DNA from: Chloroflexota bacterium
GTDB lineage: Bacteria > Chloroflexota > Anaerolineae > Aggregatilineales > Phototrophicaceae
Direction of reading: 5' to 3'
Assembly (NCBI GenBank): GCA_026707225.1
Contig: JAPOXG010000022.1
Location: forward strand, 23,744-87,743
Length of the DNA: 64,000 nucleotides
In this document: positions 45,252 to 53,701 of the stretch, one piece after another
Position numbering within the stretch: the stretch's first letter is position 1
Layout of the letters: every line of letters starts with the position of its first letter
Notes under the pieces: model-generated
Told to the model about the DNA's origin: nothing
What the model saw: only the letters and a program-made list of their open reading frames with translations
The model's database searches: none
Position numbers and translations under genes: made by a program

Positions 45252-46166
45252 ATGCCGGATGGAAAAGGCCCGCGGTCCTTGAACATACGCTTCTTGCATC
45301 TGTACCGCGCCATGTCGATGTCGGTTGTGGAGGCCTTCTGCTTCAATAATCCATTGATCAATGCCGCGCTGCACGTCGTCTGCGCGCCATTTGTGCTCGA
45401 ACTCACAAGGCTGGGCATGAAGATGGAAGGCATGATTGCGCGCGATGGCGACCTCAAAGGGGCGAGCGAGTGGCTGGTCGAAATCGGGTCCAAAGGCATC
45501 CACGTCCAGGGCGCGGACCATGTGCCGCGGACGGGACCCGTGCTCTTCGTGGGCAACCACGCGGGCTTGGGAGACGCCCATGCGCTTCTTTCGGCCTCGC
45601 CGCGGCGGGATACGCATTTCCTGGCGAATGACTTTGGCATTTTGCCGGGCTTGCGGGCGATGCGGCGTCATGTCATCCTCGTCGATCAGCGCCGACCGGT
45701 TGCGACGTTTCGCGCCTGTCTGCGACATTTGCGGGCGGGGAAGTCTCTGCTGTTATATCCTCGCGGTGAAATCGAAGCCGATCCGGGACTGCATTTGGAA
45801 GCGGCGTTGGAGACCTTGTCCCAGTGGTCGCGCAGCATTGAACACCTGGCGCGCCACGTGCCCGACATGGCGATCGTGCCTTTTGCCGTCGGCGGCGTAC
45901 TATCGCGGACTGCCCTGCGAAACCCAATCGTCCGTCAGTACCGGGAAAGCAGCAAACGTCATTTTCTGGCGGCGACCTTCCAAATGATGTTCCCGTTTTA
46001 TCGCGACCCGGTGATCAGTCTGCGCTTCGGATGCGCGCTTAGTGGCGAATGGGCAAAGCAAGACTTGGTCCTGGCGCAGATGGCTGTCTTGCTTCGACAT
46101 GTCAATGCAGAGCAGCAAGAGCTGAATCGCGGCGCCGCAAATCGTGTCTTCTCTCGCCGATTTTAG
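45252..46166 (+). CDS. PlsC-like lysophospholipid/glycerolipid acyltransferase
   Basis: A 304-residue acyltransferase of the PlsC/LPLAT fold. The catalytic HX4D is H103-AGLG-D108 in GNHAGLGDAH. A later YPRGEIEADPG stands where relatives have FPEGTR. It would transfer an acyl chain to a lysophospholipid or glycolipid at the membrane. GAGGGAAG is about 4 nt before the ATG. It stands before a polysaccharide exporter, so it might acylate the lipid anchor of an exported polymer, but that is inference from position. Confidence 0.82.
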   Translation: MPDGKGPRSLNIRFLHLYRAMSMSVVEAFCFNNPLINAALHVVCAPFVLELTRLGMKMEGMIARDGDLKGASEWLVEIGSKGIHVQGADHVPRTGPVLFVGNHAGLGDAHALLSASPRRDTHFLANDFGILPGLRAMRRHVILVDQRRPVATFRACLRHLRAGKSLLLYPRGEIEADPGLHLEAALETLSQWSRSIEHLARHVPDMAIVPFAVGGVLSRTALRNPIVRQYRESSKRHFLAATFQMMFPFYRDPVISLRFGCALSGEWAKQDLVLAQMAVLLRHVNAEQQELNRGAANRVFSRRF

Positions 46167-46234
46167 ACTGTCCAATTATTCGTTTCGCGCGATAATTGCG
46201 GGACAACTTGGTCAGGCAGAACGACTGAAACGCC

Positions 46235-47041
46235 ATGAGCCAATGGTCGAACAATAATCCAACGCGGAACAACTATGACAAGTGGCACAGCTATTGGAAC
46301 TTGCTTCTCTCGTTGGTCAGCCGCGATATTCGAGCGCGCTATCGGCGCACATTGCTGGGTCCGCTCTGGGCGATTATTCCGGCAATTCTGTATACAGTGA
46401 TCTTGAACTTTCTGAGCGGTTTGGTGGGGGCGAGCAGCGAAGGCGCGCCACGCCTGGCTTTTGTGATGGCCGCGACCATCCCCTGGACTTTTTTCCAGAG
46501 TTCAGTGGTGCGCATTCCGCACGGCTTACTGGCCAATGGCACGGTCTTACGCAAGATGGCGCTGCCTCGCCAAATCTTCCCTTTTGTCGTGCTATTGACG
46601 ACGATATTCGATTTCATCATGTCTGGCATCGTTCTCATTGTGGTGCTGCAGATCTTGCGCATTCCAATCACCTGGGCATGGCTGTGGCTGCCGCTGCTCG
46701 CTCTCATGACCGGCGCCTTGGCTTGGTCGGTGGGGATTGGCTTGTCCGCCTTCACCATCTATCGCCGCGATGTCTTGCATGGTATTCAATACATCATGCA
46801 GGTCTGGCTTTTTCTGACGCCGGTCATGTATTCTTCGCAAGAGCTAGTCGACAAGTGGCCGCTCATTCACGCGCTGAATCCCGCAGTTGGAATCATTGAC
46901 GGATTCCGTAAGGTGCTGGTGTTTGGTCAGGCGCCCGATATCGGCAGTCTGCTGTTCAGCGCGATCGTGACTTGCCTCGTGCTGGCGATAACATTGCCGT
47001 TTTTCCACTTCATGTCCCGCTATTTTGCCGATGTAATTTAA
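46235..47041 (+). CDS. ABC-2 polysaccharide exporter permease (Wzm/TagG type)
   Basis: A 268-residue ABC-2 membrane protein with six predicted helices. It begins with the family-typical SLVSRDIRARYRRTLLGPLWAI and has the RKMALPRQIFPF connecting segment, LTPVMYSSQELVDKW and ALNPAVGIIDGFRKVL. It would export an O-antigen or teichoic-type polysaccharide across the inner membrane together with the Wzt-like ATPase that follows. Confidence 0.9.
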   Translation: MSQWSNNNPTRNNYDKWHSYWNLLLSLVSRDIRARYRRTLLGPLWAIIPAILYTVILNFLSGLVGASSEGAPRLAFVMAATIPWTFFQSSVVRIPHGLLANGTVLRKMALPRQIFPFVVLLTTIFDFIMSGIVLIVVLQILRIPITWAWLWLPLLALMTGALAWSVGIGLSAFTIYRRDVLHGIQYIMQVWLFLTPVMYSSQELVDKWPLIHALNPAVGIIDGFRKVLVFGQAPDIGSLLFSAIVTCLVLAITLPFFHFMSRYFADVI

Positions 47042-47102
47042 GCCTGGCTGGAGACGAGGGCGTATCAACACTGATGCATGTATCTCTGTTGCGAATCAAA
47101 CG

Positions 47103-47121
47103 GGCGGCCTGACAGGTCGCC
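47103..47121. repeat. Palindromic repeat (wobble variant)
   Basis: GGCGGCC-TGACA-GGTCGCC, a 7-bp stem with one G-T wobble, in the gap between the exporter permease and ATPase genes. A longer reading of the ATPase gene from 47078 would translate it. Confidence 0.6.
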
Positions 47122-47161
47122 GTTGCAAGACTGGCGAATAAAGAGAATTTGGGAACCGTCT

Positions 47162-48424
47162 ATGAATGGCGACTTGGCGATTCAAGCGCAAGACGTATGG
47201 AAGCGGTACGGCTTGCCCTTGCGCCCCTGGATGCGGCGCCAGATTGACCAGCTGCGCGGCCAGTCCACAGTTGATCGCGCCAAATACGGTACCTGGGCAT
47301 TGCGCGATGTCTCATTTGAAGTCAAACGTGGCGAATCCTTGGGCATCGTCGGTAAGAACGGGGCGGGGAAGAGCACCCTGCTCAAGCTGATCGCTGGCGT
47401 AAGCCCGGCCACTTACGGCTCCGTACAGGTGAACGGACGTCTCTTCCCGATGATTGAGCTTTCCGCCGGCATGCACAGTGACCTGACCGGACGCGAAAAC
47501 ATAAAATTGCTCGGCGCCATCATGGGATTCACCGGACGGCAGATGGAGCTAAAGCTGCCCGAAATTGAAGACTTTGCCGAATTGGGTGACTGGCTGGACA
47601 AGCCGGTTTGGCAGTATTCCAGCGGTATGCAGGCGCGCCTCGGGTTTAGCGTTGCCGTCAATGTCGACGCGGATATTCTCCTGATCGACGAGGTGTTGTC
47701 GGTTGGGGATGTCAACTTTCAGAAGAAATGCCTCAACCGGATGGATGAGCTGTCAAATAGCGGCGTCACCATCATCTTCGTCACGCACAGTCCCTATTCG
47801 ATTGAGCGGATCTGTGAGAGGGCGCTATACTTGGAAGATGGCCAAATCACCGCGTCCGGCTCGCCCAGCGATATCCTCACTGCCTATTTTCAAGTCGCCA
47901 TGGACCGGTCGACGGTCATTGCGGGCAAGGACAAGCTCGCCGCGGATCTGCGTGAAGGCACCGGCGCCTTGCGCATTATGGACATCAGCATGCACGACGT
48001 GGCGAGCGGGCGCGAAATCACCGGCTTCTCAACGGGCGAATCGGTCGTTTTTCGTATCGGGCTAGACGTCAAGGAGGCGACGCCGCGCTATCGCTTTTCG
48101 CTGCGTGTCGTGGATCCAGCCAATACCGTCGTCAGCTATATTGAAATGCCGATGTCTAGCCGCCGGTCGCTTGCCTTGGAGCAGGCCAATGTGCTGGAAT
48201 GCCGAATCGACAATATCAACCTGCTGCCGGGTCAGTATTGGATCAATCTGGTCGCCAGGGAAATTGCCGGTCCAGTGATTGATTCTGTGTCCTACGCCTT
48301 CGCCTTTGATGTGCGCGCCAACAAGGACGTGATAGAGCAATTGGAGCATCGCGGGATTATCTACCTTTCCTCGAGTTGGAAGCTGCTCGGGGAAGACGAA
48401 CAGGCCGGCGTTGCCGAGGGTTGA
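47162..48424 (+). CDS. Polysaccharide exporter ATPase with C-terminal binding domain (Wzt/TagH type)
   Basis: A 420-residue ATPase. The first 260 residues are an ABC domain with Walker A (GKNGAGKST), signature (YSSGMQARLGFSVA), Walker B (ILLIDEVLSVGD) and switch His (FVTHSPYSIERI). The last 150 residues form a beta-rich domain resembling the Wzt carbohydrate-recognition domain (VVFRIGLDVKEATPRYRFSL). It pairs with the permease at 46235. Start taken at the ATG 47162 with GGGAA about 7 nt upstream. Confidence 0.9.
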   Translation: MNGDLAIQAQDVWKRYGLPLRPWMRRQIDQLRGQSTVDRAKYGTWALRDVSFEVKRGESLGIVGKNGAGKSTLLKLIAGVSPATYGSVQVNGRLFPMIELSAGMHSDLTGRENIKLLGAIMGFTGRQMELKLPEIEDFAELGDWLDKPVWQYSSGMQARLGFSVAVNVDADILLIDEVLSVGDVNFQKKCLNRMDELSNSGVTIIFVTHSPYSIERICERALYLEDGQITASGSPSDILTAYFQVAMDRSTVIAGKDKLAADLREGTGALRIMDISMHDVASGREITGFSTGESVVFRIGLDVKEATPRYRFSLRVVDPANTVVSYIEMPMSSRRSLALEQANVLECRIDNINLLPGQYWINLVAREIAGPVIDSVSYAFAFDVRANKDVIEQLEHRGIIYLSSSWKLLGEDEQAGVAEG

Positions 48425-48694
48425 TTGCCGCCTCTCATCGCGAAAAGCGCAAGTCGTAATCGAGTCGCGACCGGCAAACTTTGTAAAGTCTTGCCTGTTT
48501 TGCGTGCGCTGCAAGCTGCGTCGCCAGGTTTGGTCGCGCTGCAAGCAATCCTGCGTTGCTGGGCGCCTGACTCTTTTGACAGCGAACTTTGTATATGTTA
48601 TGTTCAGGCTGTCTTTCATTGATTCAAACTAATGTTGCGGTTCTCATGCCTCTATACCGGAGGCGGAAAACATATTTCTTAAGGGAGTTTTCGA
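48425..48694. other. Intergenic region, 270 bp
   Basis: Contains a promoter at 48576-48604 and the ribosome site AAGGGAG before 48695. Nothing else is recognisable. Confidence 0.4.
48576..48604 (+). promoter_or_regulatory. Predicted sigma70-type promoter of the thu-like operon
   Basis: TTGACA (48576-48581), 17-bp spacer, TATGTT (48599-48604), 10 of 12 consensus matches. It points to the binding-protein gene at 48695 with a leader of about 85 nt. Confidence 0.55.
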
Positions 48695-50005
48695 ATGAAA
48701 AGCACTAACAGTGGCATCTCACGGCGAGAGTTGCTGAAGTTCATGGGCGTTGGCGCCGTCGGTTCCGCCCTCGGCTCCAGCTTAGCTTTCGCCCAATCGG
48801 TTCCCGAGTCCGGCACTTTCCGATTTCAGATCGAGAGCGGTCCAGGCACAGACTTCGTGGCAGTGGTAGACGCCTTCATTGCGGAACATCCGGAAATCAC
48901 AGTCGAGTTCAGCCAAGTCGAAGCGGCGGTCGTCGGCGTCGATTGGCAGCGCATCGCGATGGAAGCGGGCGCGGTCGATCTGATCTCGAATGAGAATCCG
49001 AAGTTCCTCAAGCTTGATCCCGTTCTCAAAGCCGGTCTGATCCAGCCACTCGACGGTTATCGTGATCTCTATGAGTGGGATGAATGGGTGCTGGCGGCGG
49101 CGCTGCGGCGCTCATCGCGAGGCGGCCAGCTCTGGACATTGCCGCTTTACTACGAGATTTGTGGCGCATCTTATAGAAAGTCAGTCCTGGAAAGCTTTGA
49201 CGTCGGCGAGCCACAGACCTGGGAAGAATTCATCGCCATGCTGGAGAAATTCAAGGCGGCCGGCCTGATTCCGCTGACCAACGGACATCGCGGCTTCAGC
49301 CAAATCCAGATGATTCACTATCAGTTCTGGGCCAGCATCGGTGGGCTGAGCGGACCCGGAAGCATCACCGATGTGATCTTCGGCGATGGCAAGTTCACGG
49401 ACGCGCCCAGCGTCGAAGCGGCGCAGGCGATCCTGGATATCTACAACGCGGGATTGCTCGACCCAGATGTACTGTCAATCACGCAGGACGACGGCAATGA
49501 ACGCTTCATCTCGGGGGCGGCCGCTTTGAATGTGACCGGCACCTGGTTCTATTCGGAGATGCAGCGGCAGTTCGGCGACGACTGGGATATGCTGACGATG
49601 CCAGGTCCCGGCGGCGGACCGATTTGGTGCACCGGCGAGACGGAAGCCATGGTTATCCCGGCGGCGGCGCAAGACCCAGACGCAGCCGCTCTATTCCTCG
49701 ATTTCTGCGTCAAGGGTACCGGCGCCAAGATCCTGCTCGAACGGGGAAATCTCTTGGCGACGAAAGCCTTTGGCGAGCTGGCGATTCCCCAGATTCAGCG
49801 CTTGCCGATTATCACCGGCGATGAGTCTTCTCTGCTGATCTTCGGCTGGCTGCCACAGAATTCACAAGACGCGTACCAGCAAGGCTTGGGCGGCATACTG
49901 GCCGGCAGCATCACGCCCCAGCAGTGGGCGCAGCAAGTCCAGGACGCCTGGGAGCGCGACATCGAAGACGGACAGATTCCGGAAGATCGCAGCGATCTGC
50001 TCTAG
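48695..50005 (+). CDS. Family 1 solute-binding protein with Tat-type signal
   Basis: A 436-residue sugar-binding protein. Its signal peptide carries the twin-arginine motif SRRELLKF followed by a mild hydrophobic stretch and ALGSSLAFAQS, so export of the folded protein by Tat is likely. It is the only binding protein in the window with this motif. The body shows FVAVVDAFIAEHPEITVEFSQ, a conserved FWASIGGLSG helix and an ALNVTGTWF strand. It heads an importer with permeases at 50093 and 51063, next to Gfo/Idh and ThuA genes. Confidence 0.92.
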   Translation: MKSTNSGISRRELLKFMGVGAVGSALGSSLAFAQSVPESGTFRFQIESGPGTDFVAVVDAFIAEHPEITVEFSQVEAAVVGVDWQRIAMEAGAVDLISNENPKFLKLDPVLKAGLIQPLDGYRDLYEWDEWVLAAALRRSSRGGQLWTLPLYYEICGASYRKSVLESFDVGEPQTWEEFIAMLEKFKAAGLIPLTNGHRGFSQIQMIHYQFWASIGGLSGPGSITDVIFGDGKFTDAPSVEAAQAILDIYNAGLLDPDVLSITQDDGNERFISGAAALNVTGTWFYSEMQRQFGDDWDMLTMPGPGGGPIWCTGETEAMVIPAAAQDPDAAALFLDFCVKGTGAKILLERGNLLATKAFGELAIPQIQRLPIITGDESSLLIFGWLPQNSQDAYQQGLGGILAGSITPQQWAQQVQDAWERDIEDGQIPEDRSDLL

Positions 50006-50021
50006 TCCTCAACACGCTATC

Positions 50022-50052
50022 GGGCTCAGTCCCTAGATTCCGGGCTGAGCCC
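50022..50052. promoter_or_regulatory. Stem-loop between binding-protein and permease genes
   Basis: GGGCTCAG and CTGAGCCC form a perfect 8-bp stem, extended by CCC/GGG beyond a 1-nt bulge. It starts 17 nt after the stop codon. There is no T-tract, so it is more likely an RNA stabiliser or attenuator than a full terminator. Confidence 0.55.
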
Positions 50053-50092
50053 AGAGACGCAATGTGCCTGGTCTCGGATTGAGATAGGTTAG

Positions 50093-51049
50093 ATGTCCAC
50101 GCTTGCTTCAATGCTCCGTCCGCGGCTGCTTGAGTCTTGGCGGGGCGCCTCATCTAAGACGCGCGAGCAGTGGCTGCTGGCTGCTGTTCTGGTTGCGCCC
50201 GCCTTGATCCTGATGGGGATATTTGTTTTCTACCCCGCCCTGCAAACGATCGGGCTGAGCTTCTACAAATGGGATGGCATCAGCCCAGACATGGGCGACT
50301 TCGTCGGCTTCAAGACCTTCACCCGAGCAACGGACAATTATCCTTTCTCGCAAGCCATCAAAAACAGCCTCTTGTGGGGCGTCGTTGGGCTCTTCGTGCC
50401 TACGATTATCGGCCTGGTTGCGGCGGCGCTGGTAGAAGATACCAACCTGCGGCCAAAGCCTCTCTTTCGCTTTGCCTTTTTCGTACCCTATTTCTTTTCG
50501 ATGGCGGTGGCGGCGGCGCTCTTCACCCGCGTGTACGACCCCAGCTATGGCATGATTAACCAGGTGATTCACGCCTTAGGCTTCACCGAAGTCAAACCGC
50601 AGTGGCTCGGCGATGGGCGGATCGCCATCTATGCGGCCATGGGCGTTTTCGTCTGGCATGAGACCGCCTTCTGCTACATCGTCTTCACGGCGGCGATACA
50701 GCAGATTGACCGCTCGCTTTATGATTCGGCCAAGGTTGACGGCGCCTCGGAAGTCCAGGTGTTCCGCTATATCACGATTCCCAGTGTCCGCGACGTCGCC
50801 ACTTTTGTGATGACAATCATGCTGATTGTTGGCTTGACGCCCTTCGCCGTCGTCTTCCCCTTAACCACGCCCGGCCTCGGCGGTCCCTATTACTCTACGG
50901 AAATCTTGCCGACGCTTATCTTCAAGAAGGCGCGAATGGGCTATAACGCCAGCGAGGCAGCGGCTCTCGGCGTCGTACTGCTGATTCTTGTCATCGGGAT
51001 CGTCACCGCTTTCCTGTGGTTTAGAGAGCGCACAGCGCCAAAGGACTGA
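50093..51049 (+). CDS. CUT1 sugar ABC importer permease, MalF type
   Basis: A 318-residue permease. The first helix is near residue 30 (LLAAVLVAPALILMGIFVFY) and the EAA loop reads SLYDSAKVDGASEVQVFRYITIPS. It pairs with the permease at 51063. No ATPase gene lies in the unit, although the thu operon it resembles has one (thuK). Confidence 0.9.
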   Translation: MSTLASMLRPRLLESWRGASSKTREQWLLAAVLVAPALILMGIFVFYPALQTIGLSFYKWDGISPDMGDFVGFKTFTRATDNYPFSQAIKNSLLWGVVGLFVPTIIGLVAAALVEDTNLRPKPLFRFAFFVPYFFSMAVAAALFTRVYDPSYGMINQVIHALGFTEVKPQWLGDGRIAIYAAMGVFVWHETAFCYIVFTAAIQQIDRSLYDSAKVDGASEVQVFRYITIPSVRDVATFVMTIMLIVGLTPFAVVFPLTTPGLGGPYYSTEILPTLIFKKARMGYNASEAAALGVVLLILVIGIVTAFLWFRERTAPKD

Positions 51050-51062
51050 GCGAGCGCGAGCC

Positions 51063-51893
51063 ATGCTGACCACCAAGATCATGAGGTATGCCTTGTACGC
51101 GCTGGTCATTCTTCTGGCGCTGCCCTTCGTCTTCCCCTCGCTCTGGGTGCTGATGGCGAGCTTCTCGACCAATACGCAAATCACGATGGATTCGCTGGCG
51201 CTGCCGGACCGGCTCCATGTCGAGAATTACGCGCACGCCTGGACGGGCGCCAAATTCAGCACCTTCGTTTACAACAGCCTGGCTGTGTCAGGGTCGGTCA
51301 CCGTTCTGATTGGCGTCCTGGCGACGATGCTGGGTTATGCCGTTTCGCGGCTGGATTTCCCCGGGCGCCGACTCTTGCTGCTGCTGGTCATGATGGCGAT
51401 TGTGACGCCGGTCTTCTCTTACCTCGAACCGCTAACCCGCGTCGTGAGACAACTGGGCCTAGCCAATTCGCGCACGGCGGTGATTCTGACGACAACAGCC
51501 ACATTTCTGCCGGTTCCAACTTTGCTAATGCGCTCGTTTTTTCTGACGCTGCCGGAAGAACTTGGCGATGCTGGCCGAGTCGAAGGCGCCAGCGAGTGGG
51601 GTGTCTTCCGTTATATCATGGCGCCGCTCGCTCGTTCCGGTGTGCTCACCGTGCTCATCTTCGCTTTCCTTTGGAGCTGGAACGATTTGCTCTTGCCCGC
51701 GGTTTTCCTCCAGGCGCCCGACAAATACACCATCGCTTATGCAATCACGACGCTAAAGCCGGCCGGATTTCGTCAAGATCACGTCACCATGTTCGCCGCT
51801 TCAATTATTTCGACTGGTCCCATGATTGTCGTCTATTTGCTACTCATGCGCCGCTTCATCGCCGGGCTGACCGTCGGTGGCTTGCGCGGATAA
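51063..51893 (+). CDS. CUT1 sugar ABC importer permease, MalG type
   Basis: A 276-residue permease with about six helices. It shows YAVSRLDFPGRRLLLLLVMM, an EAA loop (LPEELGDAGRVEGASEWGVFRYIMAPL) and the C-terminus RRFIAGLTVGGLRG. The ATG at 51063 is preferred; a longer reading from 50988 would overlap the upstream gene by 62 bp. Confidence 0.9.
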   Translation: MLTTKIMRYALYALVILLALPFVFPSLWVLMASFSTNTQITMDSLALPDRLHVENYAHAWTGAKFSTFVYNSLAVSGSVTVLIGVLATMLGYAVSRLDFPGRRLLLLLVMMAIVTPVFSYLEPLTRVVRQLGLANSRTAVILTTTATFLPVPTLLMRSFFLTLPEELGDAGRVEGASEWGVFRYIMAPLARSGVLTVLIFAFLWSWNDLLLPAVFLQAPDKYTIAYAITTLKPAGFRQDHVTMFAASIISTGPMIVVYLLLMRRFIAGLTVGGLRG

Positions 51894-51929
51894 ACCTGGC
51901 TATCCACGACTGCAGAGGGGCAAAATTCA

Positions 51930-53003
51930 ATGACTTTCCGAATGATCCAGATAGGCTTGGGCTTGATGGGTCGCAATTGGTGCGAAGTCGCGCTGCCGCC
52001 GAATATCGCTGATGGGCTGATCGAAGTGGTCGCCGCTGTCGATATCAACCCGGCCGCCTTGCCGGTGGCGCAAGAGTCGCTCGGTCTGCGTCCCAGCCAG
52101 TGTTACACAGACTTGCACCAAGCAATGGCGGAGAATCCAGCTGATTTCTGCACGATCGTTGTACCGCCGGCGCGTCATGAAGCGGTCGTCGATGCGGCAT
52201 TGTCTCACGACCTGCATATCCTCTCCGAAAAGCCGATCGCGGATACCTTGGCCGCCTCCGTTCGAATCGCGGACAAGGTAAAGCGGGCTGGCGTGAAGAT
52301 GGGCGTGACGATGAGCCACCGCTTCGACCAGGACAAGACGAGCTTCCGCGAGGAATTGCGCTCCGGGCGCTACGGCGCGCTCGATTATCTCGTATGTCAC
52401 CTCACCTGCGATTTGCGGCAGCGCGGCAGCTGGGGCGCCTTCCGGCACGAGATACCTGATCCGCTCATGATCGAGGGGGCGGTGCATCATCTCGATATGC
52501 TCGCCGACCTGGCTGGCGCCTTATGTGATACGCTCTATGCGCAGTCATGGAACCCGCCCTGGGGCGAATATGCTGGCGATTCGCAGGCGCTGGTTACGAT
52601 GCAATTCGAGAACGGGAGCCGCGCAATGTTCGAGGGCGCTTGCGCCAACGCTGTCGGATTGAAATACTGGGAGCAGGAGACGATCCGGGCCGAATGTGAA
52701 TTGGGCACGCTGGTGCTCAATGGGCGCCGTCTGGAGCGCTTTCCGTATGATCCTTCGACCCAGCGAATGACAAAGTTTGAAGGCGAAGGCGAGCCGCTGC
52801 CGCTTTTGCCAGGGCGCAAATGGAAAAACACCTGGCTTATTGAGCAGTTTGTAGACTGGCTGGATGGCGGCGAAAAAATGGAGACGAATATCGAGGACAA
52901 TTTGCAATCGGTTGCCCTGATCTACGCCGCTATCGAAAGCAGCCGCAGCGGTCAGCCGGTCAAAGTGCAAGAGCTATTGAATCGTGCGCGGGAGGATTTA
53001 TGA
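51930..53003 (+). CDS. Gfo/Idh/MocA-family oxidoreductase (ThuB-like)
   Basis: A 357-residue NAD(P) oxidoreductase. The Rossmann motif is GLGLMGRNW, the family EKPIA is near residue 98, and GAVHHLDML is near the active site. Family members oxidise sugar hydroxyls; ThuB of rhizobia makes 3-keto derivatives of trehalose-type disaccharides. The gene overlaps the ThuA-like gene by 4 bp (ATGA). The placement after a CUT1 importer matches the thu order, so a 3-keto-glycoside pathway is the leading idea. Confidence 0.88.
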   Translation: MTFRMIQIGLGLMGRNWCEVALPPNIADGLIEVVAAVDINPAALPVAQESLGLRPSQCYTDLHQAMAENPADFCTIVVPPARHEAVVDAALSHDLHILSEKPIADTLAASVRIADKVKRAGVKMGVTMSHRFDQDKTSFREELRSGRYGALDYLVCHLTCDLRQRGSWGAFRHEIPDPLMIEGAVHHLDMLADLAGALCDTLYAQSWNPPWGEYAGDSQALVTMQFENGSRAMFEGACANAVGLKYWEQETIRAECELGTLVLNGRRLERFPYDPSTQRMTKFEGEGEPLPLLPGRKWKNTWLIEQFVDWLDGGEKMETNIEDNLQSVALIYAAIESSRSGQPVKVQELLNRAREDL

Positions 53004-53668
53004 GCATGAGTTCCACCGAAGAGAAGATAAAGACCGCGGTGATCACTGGCAAGCATCCCTTTGATGTGCCGGCATTTCACGCCGCCTTCCGCAGCATGCC
53101 CGAAATCGACTTCTACCCGCAGGACATGGAAGACTTCGCCGCGGACGTCGGCGAGCGGCGCGCCGAATATGACGCGCTGCTTTTCTTCAATTTTCATCAG
53201 CAGACGCCCGGCAGCGAGGGCGGCAAGACAGATGCGGCGACCAAGGCGGCGCTGGATACGCTGGGCGAAAGCGAGCAAGGCGTCTTCATTTTGCATCACG
53301 CGCTTTTGGCCTATCCGGATTGGCCGCTTTGGGCCAGCCTGGTCGGCATCCAGGCGCCCAGTTGGAGCGTGAACATGGACATCAACCTCCGCATCCAGGT
53401 TGCCGATCCGCCGCATCCGATCACACATGGCCTGAGCGACTGGACGATGCGGGACGAGACTTATGTGGTCGGGGAGCCGGACGCCGACAGCGAGATTCTC
53501 CTCTTCACCGACGAACCCAAGAGCATGCGCAGCATCGCATGGACGAGGCGCTACAAGCAGGCGCGCGTCTTCTGCTTCCAATCGGGCCACGACCACCATG
53601 CTTATGAGAATTCGAATTTCCGCCAGGTCATCAGCCGCGGCATTCAATGGGCCGCTCGCAGAATTTAG
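53000..53668 (+). CDS. ThuA-like family protein (trehalose utilisation)
   Basis: A 222-residue protein of the ThuA glutamine-amidotransferase-like fold. Seen are VITGKHPFDVPAFHAAFRSM, YDALLFFNFHQQTPG, GVFILHHALLAYPDWPLW, and the C-terminal VFCFQSGHDHHAYEN. ThuA acts with ThuB in assimilating disaccharides through 3-keto forms, but its exact reaction is not settled. GGAGG lies just before the ATG, which overlaps the Gfo/Idh stop. Confidence 0.87.
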   Translation: MSMSSTEEKIKTAVITGKHPFDVPAFHAAFRSMPEIDFYPQDMEDFAADVGERRAEYDALLFFNFHQQTPGSEGGKTDAATKAALDTLGESEQGVFILHHALLAYPDWPLWASLVGIQAPSWSVNMDINLRIQVADPPHPITHGLSDWTMRDETYVVGEPDADSEILLFTDEPKSMRSIAWTRRYKQARVFCFQSGHDHHAYENSNFRQVISRGIQWAARRI

Positions 53669-53701
53669 CGGGAGCCCGCCTTACGGGAGTGGCAAAACGC
53701 C

